A stretch of DNA of 64,000 nucleotides from Methylobacillus rhizosphaerae (GTDB lineage Bacteria > Pseudomonadota > Gammaproteobacteria > Burkholderiales > Methylophilaceae): assembly GCF_900187985.1 (NCBI RefSeq), contig NZ_FZOA01000003.1, forward strand, positions 124,001 through 188,000, written 5' to 3'. Shown here piece by piece: positions 18,549-27,201 of this stretch (positions within the stretch are counted from its first letter, which is position 1; every line of letters begins with the position of its first letter). The notes beneath the pieces are model-generated. The model was not told the origin of the DNA and ran no database searches. It saw nothing but the letters and a program-made list of their open reading frames with translations. The position numbers were made by a program, and so were the translations under genes.

Positions 18549-19991
18549 TTGCAGATTGCCTATCCCAAATCCTTCCTCAAGTTGCTGCTTATTGGCTTTG
18601 CGCTTGCAATGCTCCCGCTCTTCTTTGCGTTTGGGAACGCAGCACTTTACCTCGACCGCCTCGCTGCCCAAAGCCGCAATGCAGTGACCCAAGCGGTACA
18701 GGCAACACGCGCCAGTCGCGCCCTTGTAGAACAAATCACGCTCATGGAGCGCAGTGCACGTCAATATTTCGTACTGGAAGACAGCAGCCTGCTGGAAAAC
18801 TATGAGCGTGCCCACGAAAAATTTACAGAATCTTGGCAGGATTTGAGTCACCTGCGCCTGTCCAACATCCAGAAAAACGCATTACACGCCCTCTCTGAGC
18901 AAGAACAAACCTTGTTCCAGAACATGATGGGACATCCGGATAACACAAAACTGGCGGCTGAAATTGTCAATCATTTTGCTGAGCTGACGACGCAAGCCCA
19001 GGATATCCTGGATGAGAATAATCGCCAGATTGACCGGGAGTCTGCCATCCTGGCAGAAACTGCTGAACGCACCCAGCAAATCATGCTCTGGCAGACCCTG
19101 ACCCTGATACCAGTTGCGCTATTGGTTGCCGTGATGATTACGTTCCTGGTTGCCCAACCCATCAGGCGCATGGACGCAGCCATTCGCAAGCTGGGTGAAG
19201 GTGATTATACGGAACTGATCAGCATTGACGGGCCAGGAGATTTGCGCAATCTGGGAGAACGCTTGAACTGGTTACGCCTGCAATTGACAGAGCTGGATCA
19301 GCAAAAACAACGTTTTCTGCGTAATGTTTCACACGAACTCAAAACCCCACTCACAGCGATTCGTGAAGGCAGTGAATTGCTGAATGATGAGGTTGGCGGC
19401 ACTTTGACGTCTCAACAACGCGAAATTACGGACATCCTGCGTGAAAGCAGTCTGCGCCTGCAGAAAATGATAGAAAACCTCCTGAGTTTCACGGCTGTAC
19501 AATTTCACACGCCACAACTCAAGCTGGAAGCCGTGGCCCTCGTCCCGCTTGCAGAAAGCATACTGGCAGATTACGCATTGACTATCAGCAGTAAAAACAT
19601 TGATATCCAGCGCAATTTTTCCCCCTCAGACATTGCAATCATGGGAGACCGTGAAAAAATTCACTCCATTATCGATAACCTGCTTTCCAACGCCATCAAA
19701 TATACCTTGCCATCCAGCAGCATCCGCTTCTCCATCATGCAGGAGAATGATCATGCCGTCATCCTAGTGCATGATAGTGGCCCCGGTATCATGACGGCAG
19801 ACAAAGACAGACTATATGATCCGTTTTATCGCGGGGACGATGCTTACCAGAGCCTGGTCAGCGGCAGCGGCCTTGGCCTCTCAATTGCCAAGGAATATGT
19901 AGATGCCCATGCTGGTGAAATCACACTGCTACCTTCAAAACACGGTGCCCATTTCCGTGTCACCCTTCCATTGAAAGCCGATAAGTCATGA
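18549..19991 (+). CDS. glrK: Sensor histidine kinase, GlrK/QseE type
   Basis: 480 aa. A membrane segment at about 10-30, a periplasmic helical region of about 145 residues, a second segment from about residue 179, then HAMP, HisKA with FLRNVSHELKTPLTAIREG (phospho-acceptor His262) and an HATPase domain with NLLSNAIKYT and GSGLGLSIAKEYV. The start is a TTG at 18549. The operon of kinase, small lipoprotein and sigma-54 response regulator is the GlrK-QseG-GlrR (QseEGF) arrangement known from Enterobacteria, where it responds to envelope conditions. The stop overlaps the next gene by four bases. Confidence 0.9.
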   Translation: MQIAYPKSFLKLLLIGFALAMLPLFFAFGNAALYLDRLAAQSRNAVTQAVQATRASRALVEQITLMERSARQYFVLEDSSLLENYERAHEKFTESWQDLSHLRLSNIQKNALHALSEQEQTLFQNMMGHPDNTKLAAEIVNHFAELTTQAQDILDENNRQIDRESAILAETAERTQQIMLWQTLTLIPVALLVAVMITFLVAQPIRRMDAAIRKLGEGDYTELISIDGPGDLRNLGERLNWLRLQLTELDQQKQRFLRNVSHELKTPLTAIREGSELLNDEVGGTLTSQQREITDILRESSLRLQKMIENLLSFTAVQFHTPQLKLEAVALVPLAESILADYALTISSKNIDIQRNFSPSDIAIMGDREKIHSIIDNLLSNAIKYTLPSSSIRFSIMQENDHAVILVHDSGPGIMTADKDRLYDPFYRGDDAYQSLVSGSGLGLSIAKEYVDAHAGEITLLPSKHGAHFRVTLPLKADKS

Positions 19992-20593
19992 ATCATCAAC
20001 ACTTATATGCTCTGGTGTTTTTCGCATTTTTACTCAGCGCCTGCGCGCACCAGAAGCAACCATTACCCAAGCCTGCCACCAGCACCAGCAGTAATGTCCT
20101 TGAAGCAAGCAGCCCCTCCGTGATACCAAGCACGACCAGCGGTACCCAGCAAAAAAGCATACCTATAGTCACATTGCTGGAGTTTGCCAGTGACTTTCCC
20201 GAATCATCCCAGGATAGTCAAAGAAAAGAACTGGCCCAAACATTGCAAAAAATCAGCGACACTCCTGACAACCTATACCAGAAGTTTAAGGCTGCCACCA
20301 TCTACAGTATCCCAGGTAGCAGATTGCGGGATACCGGCAAGGCACAACCCTTGCTTGATGAATTATCACGCATCAAGCACCTGAACAAAGCAGAGTACGG
20401 GCTGCTGGCTATATTGCGAGAGCATGCCAGTGAAACTACCAGACTTAACCAGCTTATCCGCGAAGAACAGAAACGTGCAGAAGAAAACCAGCAGAAAGCC
20501 ACGAACTTGCAACGCAAACTGGACGAATTAAAACAAATTGAGAGGAGCATGATGCAGAAATCGCTGAAAGATTCCAATCGGAGCAACAAGTAA
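19988..20593 (+). CDS. qseG: QseG/YfhG-like outer-membrane lipoprotein
   Basis: 201 aa. The signal peptide ends in a lipobox LLSAC (Cys near residue 18), followed by a Ser/Pro/Thr-rich linker, a helical domain containing LLEFASDFPESSQDSQRKEL, and a lysine-rich coiled-coil C-terminus. The family partner QseG in E. coli contacts the kinase periplasmic domain and is required for signalling (family knowledge). Position between glrK and glrR, overlapping glrK by ATGA and abutting glrR, makes the assignment firm although similarity by eye is modest. Confidence 0.8.
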   Translation: MNHQHLYALVFFAFLLSACAHQKQPLPKPATSTSSNVLEASSPSVIPSTTSGTQQKSIPIVTLLEFASDFPESSQDSQRKELAQTLQKISDTPDNLYQKFKAATIYSIPGSRLRDTGKAQPLLDELSRIKHLNKAEYGLLAILREHASETTRLNQLIREEQKRAEENQQKATNLQRKLDELKQIERSMMQKSLKDSNRSNK

Positions 20594-21964
20594 ATGACTG
20601 AAGTAACAAAGAAAATTCTTACAGTAGATGATGACCCGGACATCCTGACACTTCTGGGTATGAGATTAAAAGCAGCTGGCTATCAAGTCATTGCAGCAAG
20701 TAATGCGGAAGAGGCACTGTCGCAAATCGCCATCAGCAGGCCGCATCTGGTCATTACTGACCTGCGCATGCCAGGTATGGACGGCCTGACGCTCTTCGAC
20801 ACTATCCACAAATCCGATCCTGCCCTTCCCGTCATCATGATCACGGCCCATGGCTCGATTCCAGATGCAGTCGCTGCTACTCAGCGCGGTGTATTTGGAT
20901 TCCTCACCAAACCTTTTGACAGTAAATCCTTATTGCAGCAAGTGGAAACTGCATTGCGTGTTGGTACCAGCGCTCTGCATTCAGATGCAGATGATGCCGA
21001 TATCGAATGGCGCCAATCCATCATTACACGCAGCCCCCAGATGGAAAACTTGCTGGGCCAGGCAAAACTCATGGCCATCTCCGATGCCAGCGTCTTTATT
21101 CAGGGCGAAAGCGGAACTGGAAAAGAGCTGCTAGCACGTGCCATTCACCATGCCAGCCCTCGTCGCAACCAGCCATTCATTGCCATCAACTGCGGTGCCA
21201 TTCCAGAGGCCTTGCTGGAATCAGAACTGTTCGGCCACAGCAAAGGAGCGTTTACGGGCGCACTGCGCGATCATAAAGGACTTTTCCAGACTGCAGATGG
21301 CGGCACCTTATTCCTGGATGAAATTGGCGACATGCCACTTCCCCTACAGGTCAAATTACTGCGTGCCTTACAGGAACGGGCCATCCGGCCTGTTGGGTCG
21401 AGTAGCAGCATCAGCATTGATGTTCGCATCATTTCTGCAACCCATCGCAATCTTGCTGAAGAAATGAAATCCGGCCGCTTCCGTGAAGACTTGTATTACC
21501 GGATCAATGTAGTCGGACTCGATATTCCGGCCCTAGCTGCACGCCGCGAGGACATTTCTCTTCTCGCCAATAACTTCCTGAATGAGCTGGCGACAAAATA
21601 CCGGAAAAAACTCAATGGCTTTGCGCCCGAAGCCATGGAACTGCTCATCGCAGCCCCATGGCCAGGCAATGTACGGCAATTACAGAATATCGTGGAACAA
21701 ACTGTCGTACTGTGCACCACGCCATTGATCCCGGTTACCCTGGTACAGAAAGCCTTGCAGGAAGATATTGGCGGCATCGTGCCATTTGAAATAGCACGCA
21801 AGAACTTCGAGCGTGATTACCTGGTAAAACTGCTGAAAGCCACTAACGGTGGAGTCACGCAGGCGGCACGCCTGGCTCAGCGCAATCGCACCGAGTTTTA
21901 CAAATTGCTGCAACGCCATCAACTCACCCCTGCTTTATTCAAGAACGATCCCACCACTCATTAA
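20594..21964 (+). CDS. glrR: Sigma-54-dependent response regulator GlrR/QseF
   Basis: 456 aa. Receiver domain with the phosphorylated Asp in [14 protein letters not shown] near residue 57. AAA+ domain with Walker [15 protein letters not shown], the sigma-54 contact loop GAFTGA near 220 and Walker [13 protein letters not shown]-terminal Fis-like helix-turn-helix in [20 protein letters not shown]. It activates sigma-54 promoters after phosphorylation by its kinase. The ATG follows the qseG stop directly. Two TGTC-N10-GAC(A/G) elements, the published E. coli GlrR recognition pattern, lie right after this gene, followed by an IHF site and a sigma-54 promoter. Confidence 0.93.
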   Translation: MTEVTKKILTVDDDPDILTLLGMRLKAAGYQVIAASNAEEALSQIAISRPHLVITDLRMPGMDGLTLFDTIHKSDPALPVIMITAHGSIPDAVAATQRGVFGFLTKPFDSKSLLQQVETALRVGTSALHSDADDADIEWRQSIITRSPQMENLLGQAKLMAISDASVFIQGESGTGKELLARAIHHASPRRNQPFIAINCGAIPEALLESELFGHSKGAFTGALRDHKGLFQTADGGTLFLDEIGDMPLPLQVKLLRALQERAIRPVGSSSSISIDVRIISATHRNLAEEMKSGRFREDLYYRINVVGLDIPALAARREDISLLANNFLNELATKYRKKLNGFAPEAMELLIAAPWPGNVRQLQNIVEQTVVLCTTPLIPVTLVQKALQEDIGGIVPFEIARKNFERDYLVKLLKATNGGVTQAARLAQRNRTEFYKLLQRHQLTPALFKNDPTTH

Positions 21965-21982
21965 TGTCTCAAACTAGAGACG
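21965..21982 (+). promoter_or_regulatory. GlrR-type activator box 1
   Basis: TGTCTCAAACTAGAGACG fits TGTC-N10-GAC(A/G) with an inner TCTC/GAGA dyad. It starts at the base after the glrR stop codon and lies 64 bp upstream of box 2, centre to centre. Confidence 0.6.
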
Positions 21983-22028
21983 ATAAAAATATTTATCTTT
22001 CAATAAGTTAAACAAAACCCTTCAGGTA

Positions 22029-22046
22029 TGTCTCAGATTGGAGACA
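22029..22046 (+). promoter_or_regulatory. GlrR-type activator box 2
   Basis: TGTCTCAGATTGGAGACA is an exact match to TGTC-N10-GACA. It is nested inside a longer dyad, CTTCAGG at 22020-22026 against CCTGAAG at 22049-22055. It is centred about 75-80 bp upstream of the sigma-54 -24 element, a normal enhancer distance. Confidence 0.7.
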
Positions 22047-22080
22047 CGCCTGAAGATGCAACACTTAACACAAATAATAA

Positions 22081-22093
22081 TAACATTTTGATT
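22081..22093 (-). promoter_or_regulatory. IHF binding site
   Basis: Read on the minus strand, AATCAAAATGTTA matches the IHF consensus WATCAANNNNTTR at every defined position. It lies in an A/T-rich stretch between the activator boxes and the sigma-54 promoter, where IHF bending usually brings the activator to polymerase. Confidence 0.6.
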
Positions 22094-22112
22094 TATATGA
22101 TCTTTTTATATC

Positions 22113-22129
22113 TGGCACACTTCTCGCTT
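22113..22129 (+). promoter_or_regulatory. Sigma-54 promoter
   Basis: TGGCACACTTCTCGCTT has GG at 22114-22115 and GC at 22126-22127 with the invariant spacing of the -24/-12 promoter (consensus TGGCAC-N5-TTGCW); only one base of the -12 block differs. Transcription should start near 22139, about 58 bases before the ATG at 22197. Confidence 0.72.
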
Positions 22130-22196
22130 TAATTCATGTCAAGTTTCCTGTTGGTCTGTATAACAGCAAATCAATAGTCGAGAATTAAATTTAAAG

Positions 22197-22610
22197 ATGA
22201 CATCGAATACCAATAAAACTCATCCTATGGTTCTAGTCGCTGCAACAGTGCTGACTGTGTTCAGTGTGCTTGGTAGCGCCGTTGTCACCAGCTTGACTCC
22301 TGCAAGGCATGACCTTGCACAGATGCCGTTAACAGACCCCAATGCTGCATCCGTTATCAGCAACACCCTCAATTCACAGGGTAGTACTACTATTGCTTGT
22401 ACTGAATGCGGGACGATCATTTCTATCAATGAAATTGATGACAATACGAATGATGTAAGTAACGCTGAACGCAAGTTGCTTTCAACGACCTACATCATCA
22501 AAGTGAAAATGAGAAACGGCAGTTTACAGACCGTTACCCAATACAACACGCCACGCCACGCTGTGGGTGATGCCGTCAGGCTTCAAAGCGGACGCCTGGT
22601 AAATGCGTAA
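22197..22610 (+). CDS. Membrane-anchored SlyB/glycine-zipper-related protein lacking the zipper
   Basis: 137 aa. One N-terminal hydrophobic segment (about 11-31) acts as a signal anchor. Then comes CTECGTIISINEI, like the CxxCGxVxxI start of the SlyB/Pcp-type glycine-zipper 2TM proteins, and at the C-terminus KVKMRNGSLQTVTQ with VGDAVRLQSGRLV, like the end of that family. The glycine-zipper region expected between them is absent and replaced by a polar stretch (DDNTNDVSNAERK). Function unknown. Its upstream region carries GlrR boxes, an IHF site and a sigma-54 promoter, so it is probably a target of the GlrK/GlrR system and may serve the envelope. Confidence 0.75.
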   Translation: MTSNTNKTHPMVLVAATVLTVFSVLGSAVVTSLTPARHDLAQMPLTDPNAASVISNTLNSQGSTTIACTECGTIISINEIDDNTNDVSNAERKLLSTTYIIKVKMRNGSLQTVTQYNTPRHAVGDAVRLQSGRLVNA

Positions 22611-22620
22611 TTAGACTTAT

Positions 22621-22661
22621 AGCAGGCCTTTATCCTCCCCGAGAAGGTCTGCTTTTTTTAT
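22621..22661 (+). terminator. Intrinsic terminator after the GlrR-target gene
   Basis: AGCAGGCCTT pairs with AAGGTCTGCT (10 bp, one G-U), followed by TTTTTTTA. It begins ten bases after the stop codon. Confidence 0.85.
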
Positions 22662-22779
22662 TCTGACCCGATCCTGCCTTGTCGTGGGAATTGGGTTGTA
22701 GCAGTAGTAATAGATTGATTTTATAAAAAATTATCAGGTGTTAACCGCATAGCAATACGGAATCACCAGATACAATAAA

Positions 22780-22806
22780 TAAAAAAAACGCTCCCGAAGG
22801 AGCGTA
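22780..22806 (-). terminator. Intrinsic terminator after the PepSY gene
   Basis: On the minus strand ACGCTCC-TTCG-GGAGCGT is a 7-bp stem closed by a UUCG tetraloop and followed by an eight-base T-run. It lies 25 bases after the stop of the PepSY gene. Confidence 0.88.
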
Positions 22807-22830
22807 TCGACTGTCCGTCCAGTCAGAAAA

Positions 22831-23352
22831 TTATTCTTTACCGATTTGGTAGAACTCTTGGTGAGATTCCACAATCTTACCACTAGTTGCGTCAACTTCC
22901 ACCTTAATTTCTTTTCCATCCTTGGTTTTGATGTCGAATTCATAACTTGCAGCACCATCCTGCTCAATTTCGTATTCAACTTCAATGATATCGCCTGGAT
23001 AAGCAGCCAATGCTGTTTTACGCGCATCTTCTTCGCTCACCGTGGCTTTTGCCTTGAACAAAGGATGGTCAGCGGATTCAACTTCCTGCTCCACTTCCAC
23101 GATCTTGCCAGTATTGGCATCACACTCTACATCCCAGGCAGTTCCATCAGCTGATTCAATATCAAACTCATAAACAGGCTTCTTGCCTTCCAGCTTATAC
23201 TCCACCTTGATTATAGTGCCTGCTTTAGCCTGCAATGCAGCCTGCACACAGGTTTCCATACCAGCTTTATTTTTGGGAAATGCATCTGCCAATGCCACTT
23301 GGCTACCTGCCAGCAATGCCAACGCACTGATACTTACACTGATCTTGTTCAT
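22831..23352 (-). CDS. Exported protein with two PepSY-like repeats
   Basis: 173 aa with a signal peptide (about residues 1-22, ending ALA-D). Two similar repeats follow, each with the PepSY pattern of helix then strands: [25 protein letters not shown] with [11 protein letters not shown], and [24 protein letters not shown] with [10 protein letters not shown]. It is very acidic and likely periplasmic. PepSY proteins have been linked to protease inhibition and to metal or stress responses, but nothing here fixes a function. The start has GGAG eight bases upstream. A TATAAT -10 lies at 23389-23394 and a tandem array of GGGAA-N3-TTCCC palindromes sits just upstream, so it is probably strongly regulated. 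Confidence 0.82.
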   Translation of the reverse strand: MNKISVSISALALLAGSQVALADAFPKNKAGMETCVQAALQAKAGTIIKVEYKLEGKKPVYEFDIESADGTAWDVECDANTGKIVEVEQEVESADHPLFKAKATVSEEDARKTALAAYPGDIIEVEYEIEQDGAASYEFDIKTKDGKEIKVEVDATSGKIVESHQEFYQIGKE

Positions 23353-23388
23353 TTTTATATCTCCATAGCATCATTATTGATGAGCGGA

Positions 23389-23468
23389 TTATATATGATT
23401 CACATGATTCAGGTAATTATCCCTATAAATTAGGGAATCTTTCCCTATATTTTTTGGGAAATATTCCC
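23389..23468 (-). promoter_or_regulatory. PepSY-gene promoter with tandem GGGAA-N3-TTCCC operators
   Basis: On the minus strand a TATAAT -10 (plus-strand 23389-23394) has its -35 position inside the weakest of three evenly spaced operators. Palindromes GGGAATCTTTCCC at 23433-23445 and GGGAAATATTCCC at 23456-23468 are centred 23 bp apart; a degenerate third copy (GGTAATTATCCC, 23412-23423) lies 22 bp nearer the gene. Same-face tandem sites that reach into the -35 suggest an activator. No cognate regulator is identified in the window. Confidence 0.6.
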
Positions 23469-23551
23469 TAACCAATCTCGCATCATTGTATTTTATGCAG
23501 CAATTAAGCATTCTGCTGCGGAAGAAACCACAATGGTTGACGCCATGTCTT

Positions 23552-24346
23552 TTAAACCGCGACAGGTGCCTTGATGGCAGGATGTGATTGGTAATCCTCC
23601 AGCGTAAAATCCTCGAAGCGGAAGTCGAAAATATCCTTCACCTCTGGGTTGATTTGCATGACTGGTGAAGGATAAGGCGCGCGCGATAATTGTTCTTTCA
23701 CCTGCTCGAGGTGATTAAGGTAGATATGCGCGTCACCCAGAGTATGTACAAAATCACCCAGCTTAAGGCCGCATACCTGCGCTACCATCATGGTCAGCAA
23801 GGCGTAAGAGGCAATATTGAATGGCACGCCGAGGAAGATATCGGCGCTGCGCTGATAAAGCTGGCAGGAAAGCCTGCCGTCCGCCACATAGAACTGGAAG
23901 AAGGCATGGCAAGGTGGCAGCTTCATCTTGTCCACATCGGCCACGTTCCAGGCTGAGACGATCAAGCGACGTGAATCAGGATTACGCTTGATAGCAGCAA
24001 TCACTTCGCTGATCTGGTCGATATGTCCGCCATCCGGCTTGGGCCAGTTGCGCCATTGATAGCCATAGACCGGGCCAAGATTGCCCTGCTCGTCCGCCCA
24101 CTCGTCCCAGATGGTGACGCCGTTTTCCTTGAGATAGGCAATATTGGTACTACCTTGCAGGAACCAGAGCAGCTCATGGATGATGGATTTCAGGTGCACC
24201 TTCTTCGTGGTGAGCAGTGGGAAGCCCTCAGCCAGGTTGAAGCGCATCTGGTAGCCGAACACCGACAGAGTGCCGGTGCCGGTGCGGTCTTCTTTCTTGT
24301 GGCCGTGCTCCAGTACGTGGCGCATCAAGTCATGATAGACCTTCAT
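23552..24346 (-). CDS. thyA: Thymidylate synthase
   Basis: Makes dTMP from dUMP with methylene-tetrahydrofolate. 264 aa, exactly the E. coli length. The nucleophile Cys is in [16 protein letters not shown] near residue 146; [20 protein letters not shown] and the C-terminal [10 protein letters not shown] are conserved. Its ATG lies 15 bases after the thrC stop, so it may be the last gene of the alaA-hom-thrC-thyA direction. folA and dcd in the same window supply the rest of the dTMP cycle. Confidence 0.97.
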   Translation of the reverse strand: MKVYHDLMRHVLEHGHKKEDRTGTGTLSVFGYQMRFNLAEGFPLLTTKKVHLKSIIHELLWFLQGSTNIAYLKENGVTIWDEWADEQGNLGPVYGYQWRNWPKPDGGHIDQISEVIAAIKRNPDSRRLIVSAWNVADVDKMKLPPCHAFFQFYVADGRLSCQLYQRSADIFLGVPFNIASYALLTMMVAQVCGLKLGDFVHTLGDAHIYLNHLEQVKEQLSRAPYPSPVMQINPEVKDIFDFRFEDFTLEDYQSHPAIKAPVAV

Positions 24347-24361
24347 GGCATTTCTCCAGTA

Positions 24362-25789
24362 TCAGATATGATCAACAATGAACTGCTTGATGGCTTCTGC
24401 ATCAGCTTCCATCACTTCAAAACGCTGCGGCAGGGACTCCAGTCCGTCCAGGCTTTGTGGACGTTCGGGCTTATGTCCCAGCGCCTCGACAATCGCATCC
24501 TCGAACTTGGCCGGTAAGGCAGTTTCCAGCACCAGCATGGGCACTCCTGCCTCACGCTGTTCCTGCGCCACCTTGAGGCCGTCCGCAGTATGGGTATCTA
24601 TCGTGACGCCATAACGCTCATGCGTGGCCTTGATAGTCTGCATGCGGTTGGCGTGGTTGCTGCTGCCGGAAACGAAGCCGTAATCCGCCACCTTGGCAAA
24701 CCAACCGCCTTCGTTGAGGTCGAAACTGCCGCCTGTATCTACCTTGCCCCAGAGTTCGCGCATCTTGGCCGCATCACGCCCCACCAGGTCAAACACAAAT
24801 CGCTCGAAATTGGATGCCTTGGAAATATCCATGGAGGGACTGGAGGTATGGTAGGTATTGGCGGAGCCGCGCGGACGATAGACACCAGTCTTGAAGAATT
24901 CGTCCAGCACGTCGTTTTCATTGGTTGCTACCACCAGCTTGGCAATCGGCAGGCCCATCATACGCGCGATATGCCCGGCACAGACATTGCCGAAGTTGCC
25001 GGAAGGCACAGCAAAGCTGACTTTCTGTGCATTGTCCGTGGTCACGGCGAAATAGCCCTTGAAGTAATACACCACCTGCGCCGCCACGCGTGCCCAGTTA
25101 ATGGAGTTCACTGCACCGATCTTGTTCTTTGCCTTGAAGGCATGATCATTGGATGCTGCTTTGACAATGTCCTGGCAATCATCGAACACACCCTTGACCG
25201 CGATATTGAAAATATTGTCGTCCTGCAGACTGAACATCTGCGCAGTCTGGAAACGGCTCATTTTCTGGTGTGGCGAAAGCATGAACACCTTGACGCCCTT
25301 TTTGCCGCGCATGGCGTATTCCGCCGCAGAGCCAGTATCGCCGGAAGTCGCACCAAGGATGTTGGTAGTCTCACCTTTCTGCGCCAGCACATATTCAAAC
25401 AGGTTCCCCAGAAGCTGCATCGCCATATCCTTGAACGCCAAGGTCGGGCCGTTGGACAAGGACAAAAGATAGAGATCATCCTCCAGCTTGAGCGTAGGCG
25501 TGATGTCCTCGGCATCCTGGCCGGAACGCGCATAGGCATACACATCGGCGCGATAGGTCTTGTCCACAATCGTACGCAGGTCTGTCGCCGGAATGTCATC
25601 TACCAAACGCGAGAGTATGGTGAACGCCAGATCGCGGTAGTTCATGCTGCGCATCGCATTCAGCTCATTCTGGCTGAAATGCGGATATTGCTCAGGCAGG
25701 TACAGGCCGCCATCGGGAGCCAGGCCACCGAGGAGGATTTCACTGAACGACAATGCGGGCGATTGCCCGCGGGTGGAGATATATTTCAT
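24362..25789 (-). CDS. thrC: Threonine synthase
   Basis: PLP enzyme converting O-phosphohomoserine to threonine. About 475 aa, the long enterobacterial/yeast-like class. KYISTRGQSPALSFSEILL is the N-terminal start, FKDMAMQLLGNLFEY carries the PLP lysine, and ATSGDTGSAAEYAMRGK is the phosphate-binding loop. ATG at 25789 is chosen so the protein begins MKYISTRG as in homologues; ATG codons a few residues upstream are possible. It follows hom with a short gap, the usual threonine operon order. Confidence 0.95.
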   Translation of the reverse strand: MKYISTRGQSPALSFSEILLGGLAPDGGLYLPEQYPHFSQNELNAMRSMNYRDLAFTILSRLVDDIPATDLRTIVDKTYRADVYAYARSGQDAEDITPTLKLEDDLYLLSLSNGPTLAFKDMAMQLLGNLFEYVLAQKGETTNILGATSGDTGSAAEYAMRGKKGVKVFMLSPHQKMSRFQTAQMFSLQDDNIFNIAVKGVFDDCQDIVKAASNDHAFKAKNKIGAVNSINWARVAAQVVYYFKGYFAVTTDNAQKVSFAVPSGNFGNVCAGHIARMMGLPIAKLVVATNENDVLDEFFKTGVYRPRGSANTYHTSSPSMDISKASNFERFVFDLVGRDAAKMRELWGKVDTGGSFDLNEGGWFAKVADYGFVSGSSNHANRMQTIKATHERYGVTIDTHTADGLKVAQEQREAGVPMLVLETALPAKFEDAIVEALGHKPERPQSLDGLESLPQRFEVMEADAEAIKQFIVDHI

Positions 25790-25840
25790 GCAAAACATTG
25801 ATGCAGGCAAGCACTCCGGCTGCCTGCAACCCTTTCAAAA

Positions 25841-27154
25841 TTAACGGCTGAGTTCTTCCATGCGCAGGCGCGTCACCTTGCCCGAGATTGCAGGCAGGGC
25901 TTCGATGGCGGCAATTGCATCATCCATGTTCTTTTCCACTGTAACGTGGGTCAGGATAATGATATCGGCTTGCTCCTCGCCTTCCTGCGGCTCCTTCTGA
26001 ATCATGGCATCAATCGAGATTTCACGGTCACCCAGAATACGCGTGACATCAGCCAGCACACCCGGTTTGTCCAGTGCACGCATACGCAGGTAATAACCGC
26101 TGCTGACTTCGCTGATCGGCAGGATCGGCAGGTCAACCAACTGATCCGGCTGGAACGCCAGATGCGGCACGCGTTGATGCACATCCGTCGTATGGGTGCG
26201 AGTCACGTCTACCAGGTCGGCCACCACTGCGCTCGCTGTCGGTTCTGCGCCTGCACCCGCACCATAGTACAAGGTTGGGCCAACAGCATCACCCTTGACC
26301 AGCACTGCGTTCATGGCGCCATTGACGTTGGCGATCAGGCGCTTCTCTGGAATCAGCGTCGGATGCACACGCAGTTCCACACCCTTGTCGGTGCGCTTGG
26401 TGATGCCCAGCAGCTTGACACGATAGCCCAGTTCTTCCGCATAGCGGATATCCACGGCATCCAGCTTGGTAATGCCTTCAACGTAAGCCTTGTCGAACTG
26501 CACCGGAATACCAAAACCAATCGCCGCCAGGATCATTAGCTTGTGCGCGGCATCAATGCCCTCCACATCAAAGGTCGGGTCTGCCTCGGCATAACCCAGA
26601 CGCTGGGCTTCCTTGAGCACATCGGCAAATGCCAAGCCCTTCTCGCGCATTTCCGAGAGAATGAAATTGGTCGTACCGTTGATAATGCCGGCAATCCATT
26701 CAATACGGTTGGCCGCCAATCCCTCGCGCACTGCTTTGATGATAGGGATGCCACCAGCAACGGCAGCCTCGAACGCCACGATCACGCCTTTTTTCTGCGC
26801 AGCAGCAAAAATCTCGTTGCCATGCAGGGCGATCAGCGCCTTGTTAGCGGTGACGACATGCTTGCCATTTTCAATGGCTTTCAGCACCAGCTCACGCGCG
26901 ACGGTATAGCCACCAATCAGTTCCACGACGATATCAATATCAGGATCTGCCACCACGGCAAATGCATCATCGGTAACAGCAACATTGCCACCCGTCACTT
27001 GACGAGCCAGCTCCAGGTTGCGGTCAGCCACACGGGTAATCGCAATCGGGCGACCAGCACGGCGCGCGATTTCTTCCTGATTGCGGGTAAGAACGGTATA
27101 AGTGCCGCCACCGACAGTGCCGATGCCAAGCAAACCAACATTGATAGATTTCAT
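25841..27154 (-). CDS. hom: Homoserine dehydrogenase
   Basis: Reduces aspartate semialdehyde to homoserine. 437 aa, the mono-functional form with a C-terminal ACT domain. Rossmann start GLLGIGTVGGGTYTVL; catalytic region AAVAGGIPIIKAVREGLAAN and GIINGTTNFILSEM; ACT domain from about residue 350 (YYLRMRALDKPGVLADVTRILG) for threonine feedback (family knowledge). It lies between alaA and thrC in the same direction with gaps of about 50 bases. Confidence 0.96.
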   Translation of the reverse strand: MKSINVGLLGIGTVGGGTYTVLTRNQEEIARRAGRPIAITRVADRNLELARQVTGGNVAVTDDAFAVVADPDIDIVVELIGGYTVARELVLKAIENGKHVVTANKALIALHGNEIFAAAQKKGVIVAFEAAVAGGIPIIKAVREGLAANRIEWIAGIINGTTNFILSEMREKGLAFADVLKEAQRLGYAEADPTFDVEGIDAAHKLMILAAIGFGIPVQFDKAYVEGITKLDAVDIRYAEELGYRVKLLGITKRTDKGVELRVHPTLIPEKRLIANVNGAMNAVLVKGDAVGPTLYYGAGAGAEPTASAVVADLVDVTRTHTTDVHQRVPHLAFQPDQLVDLPILPISEVSSGYYLRMRALDKPGVLADVTRILGDREISIDAMIQKEPQEGEEQADIIILTHVTVEKNMDDAIAAIEALPAISGKVTRLRMEELSR

Positions 27155-27201
27155 TCAGTTTCCAGTGTTATTGCTATTCGATCTTGTTTCCACAGGCGCG
27201 G

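Noticed and set aside
22139-22196. A GlmY-like small RNA from the sigma-54 promoter
   Set aside because: Only about 58 bases separate the predicted start from the ATG, with no terminator in between; an mRNA leader is simpler.
24590-25801. A 403-codon open frame antisense to thrC
   Set aside because: Full overlap with a well-conserved gene and histidine/glutamine-rich shadow composition.
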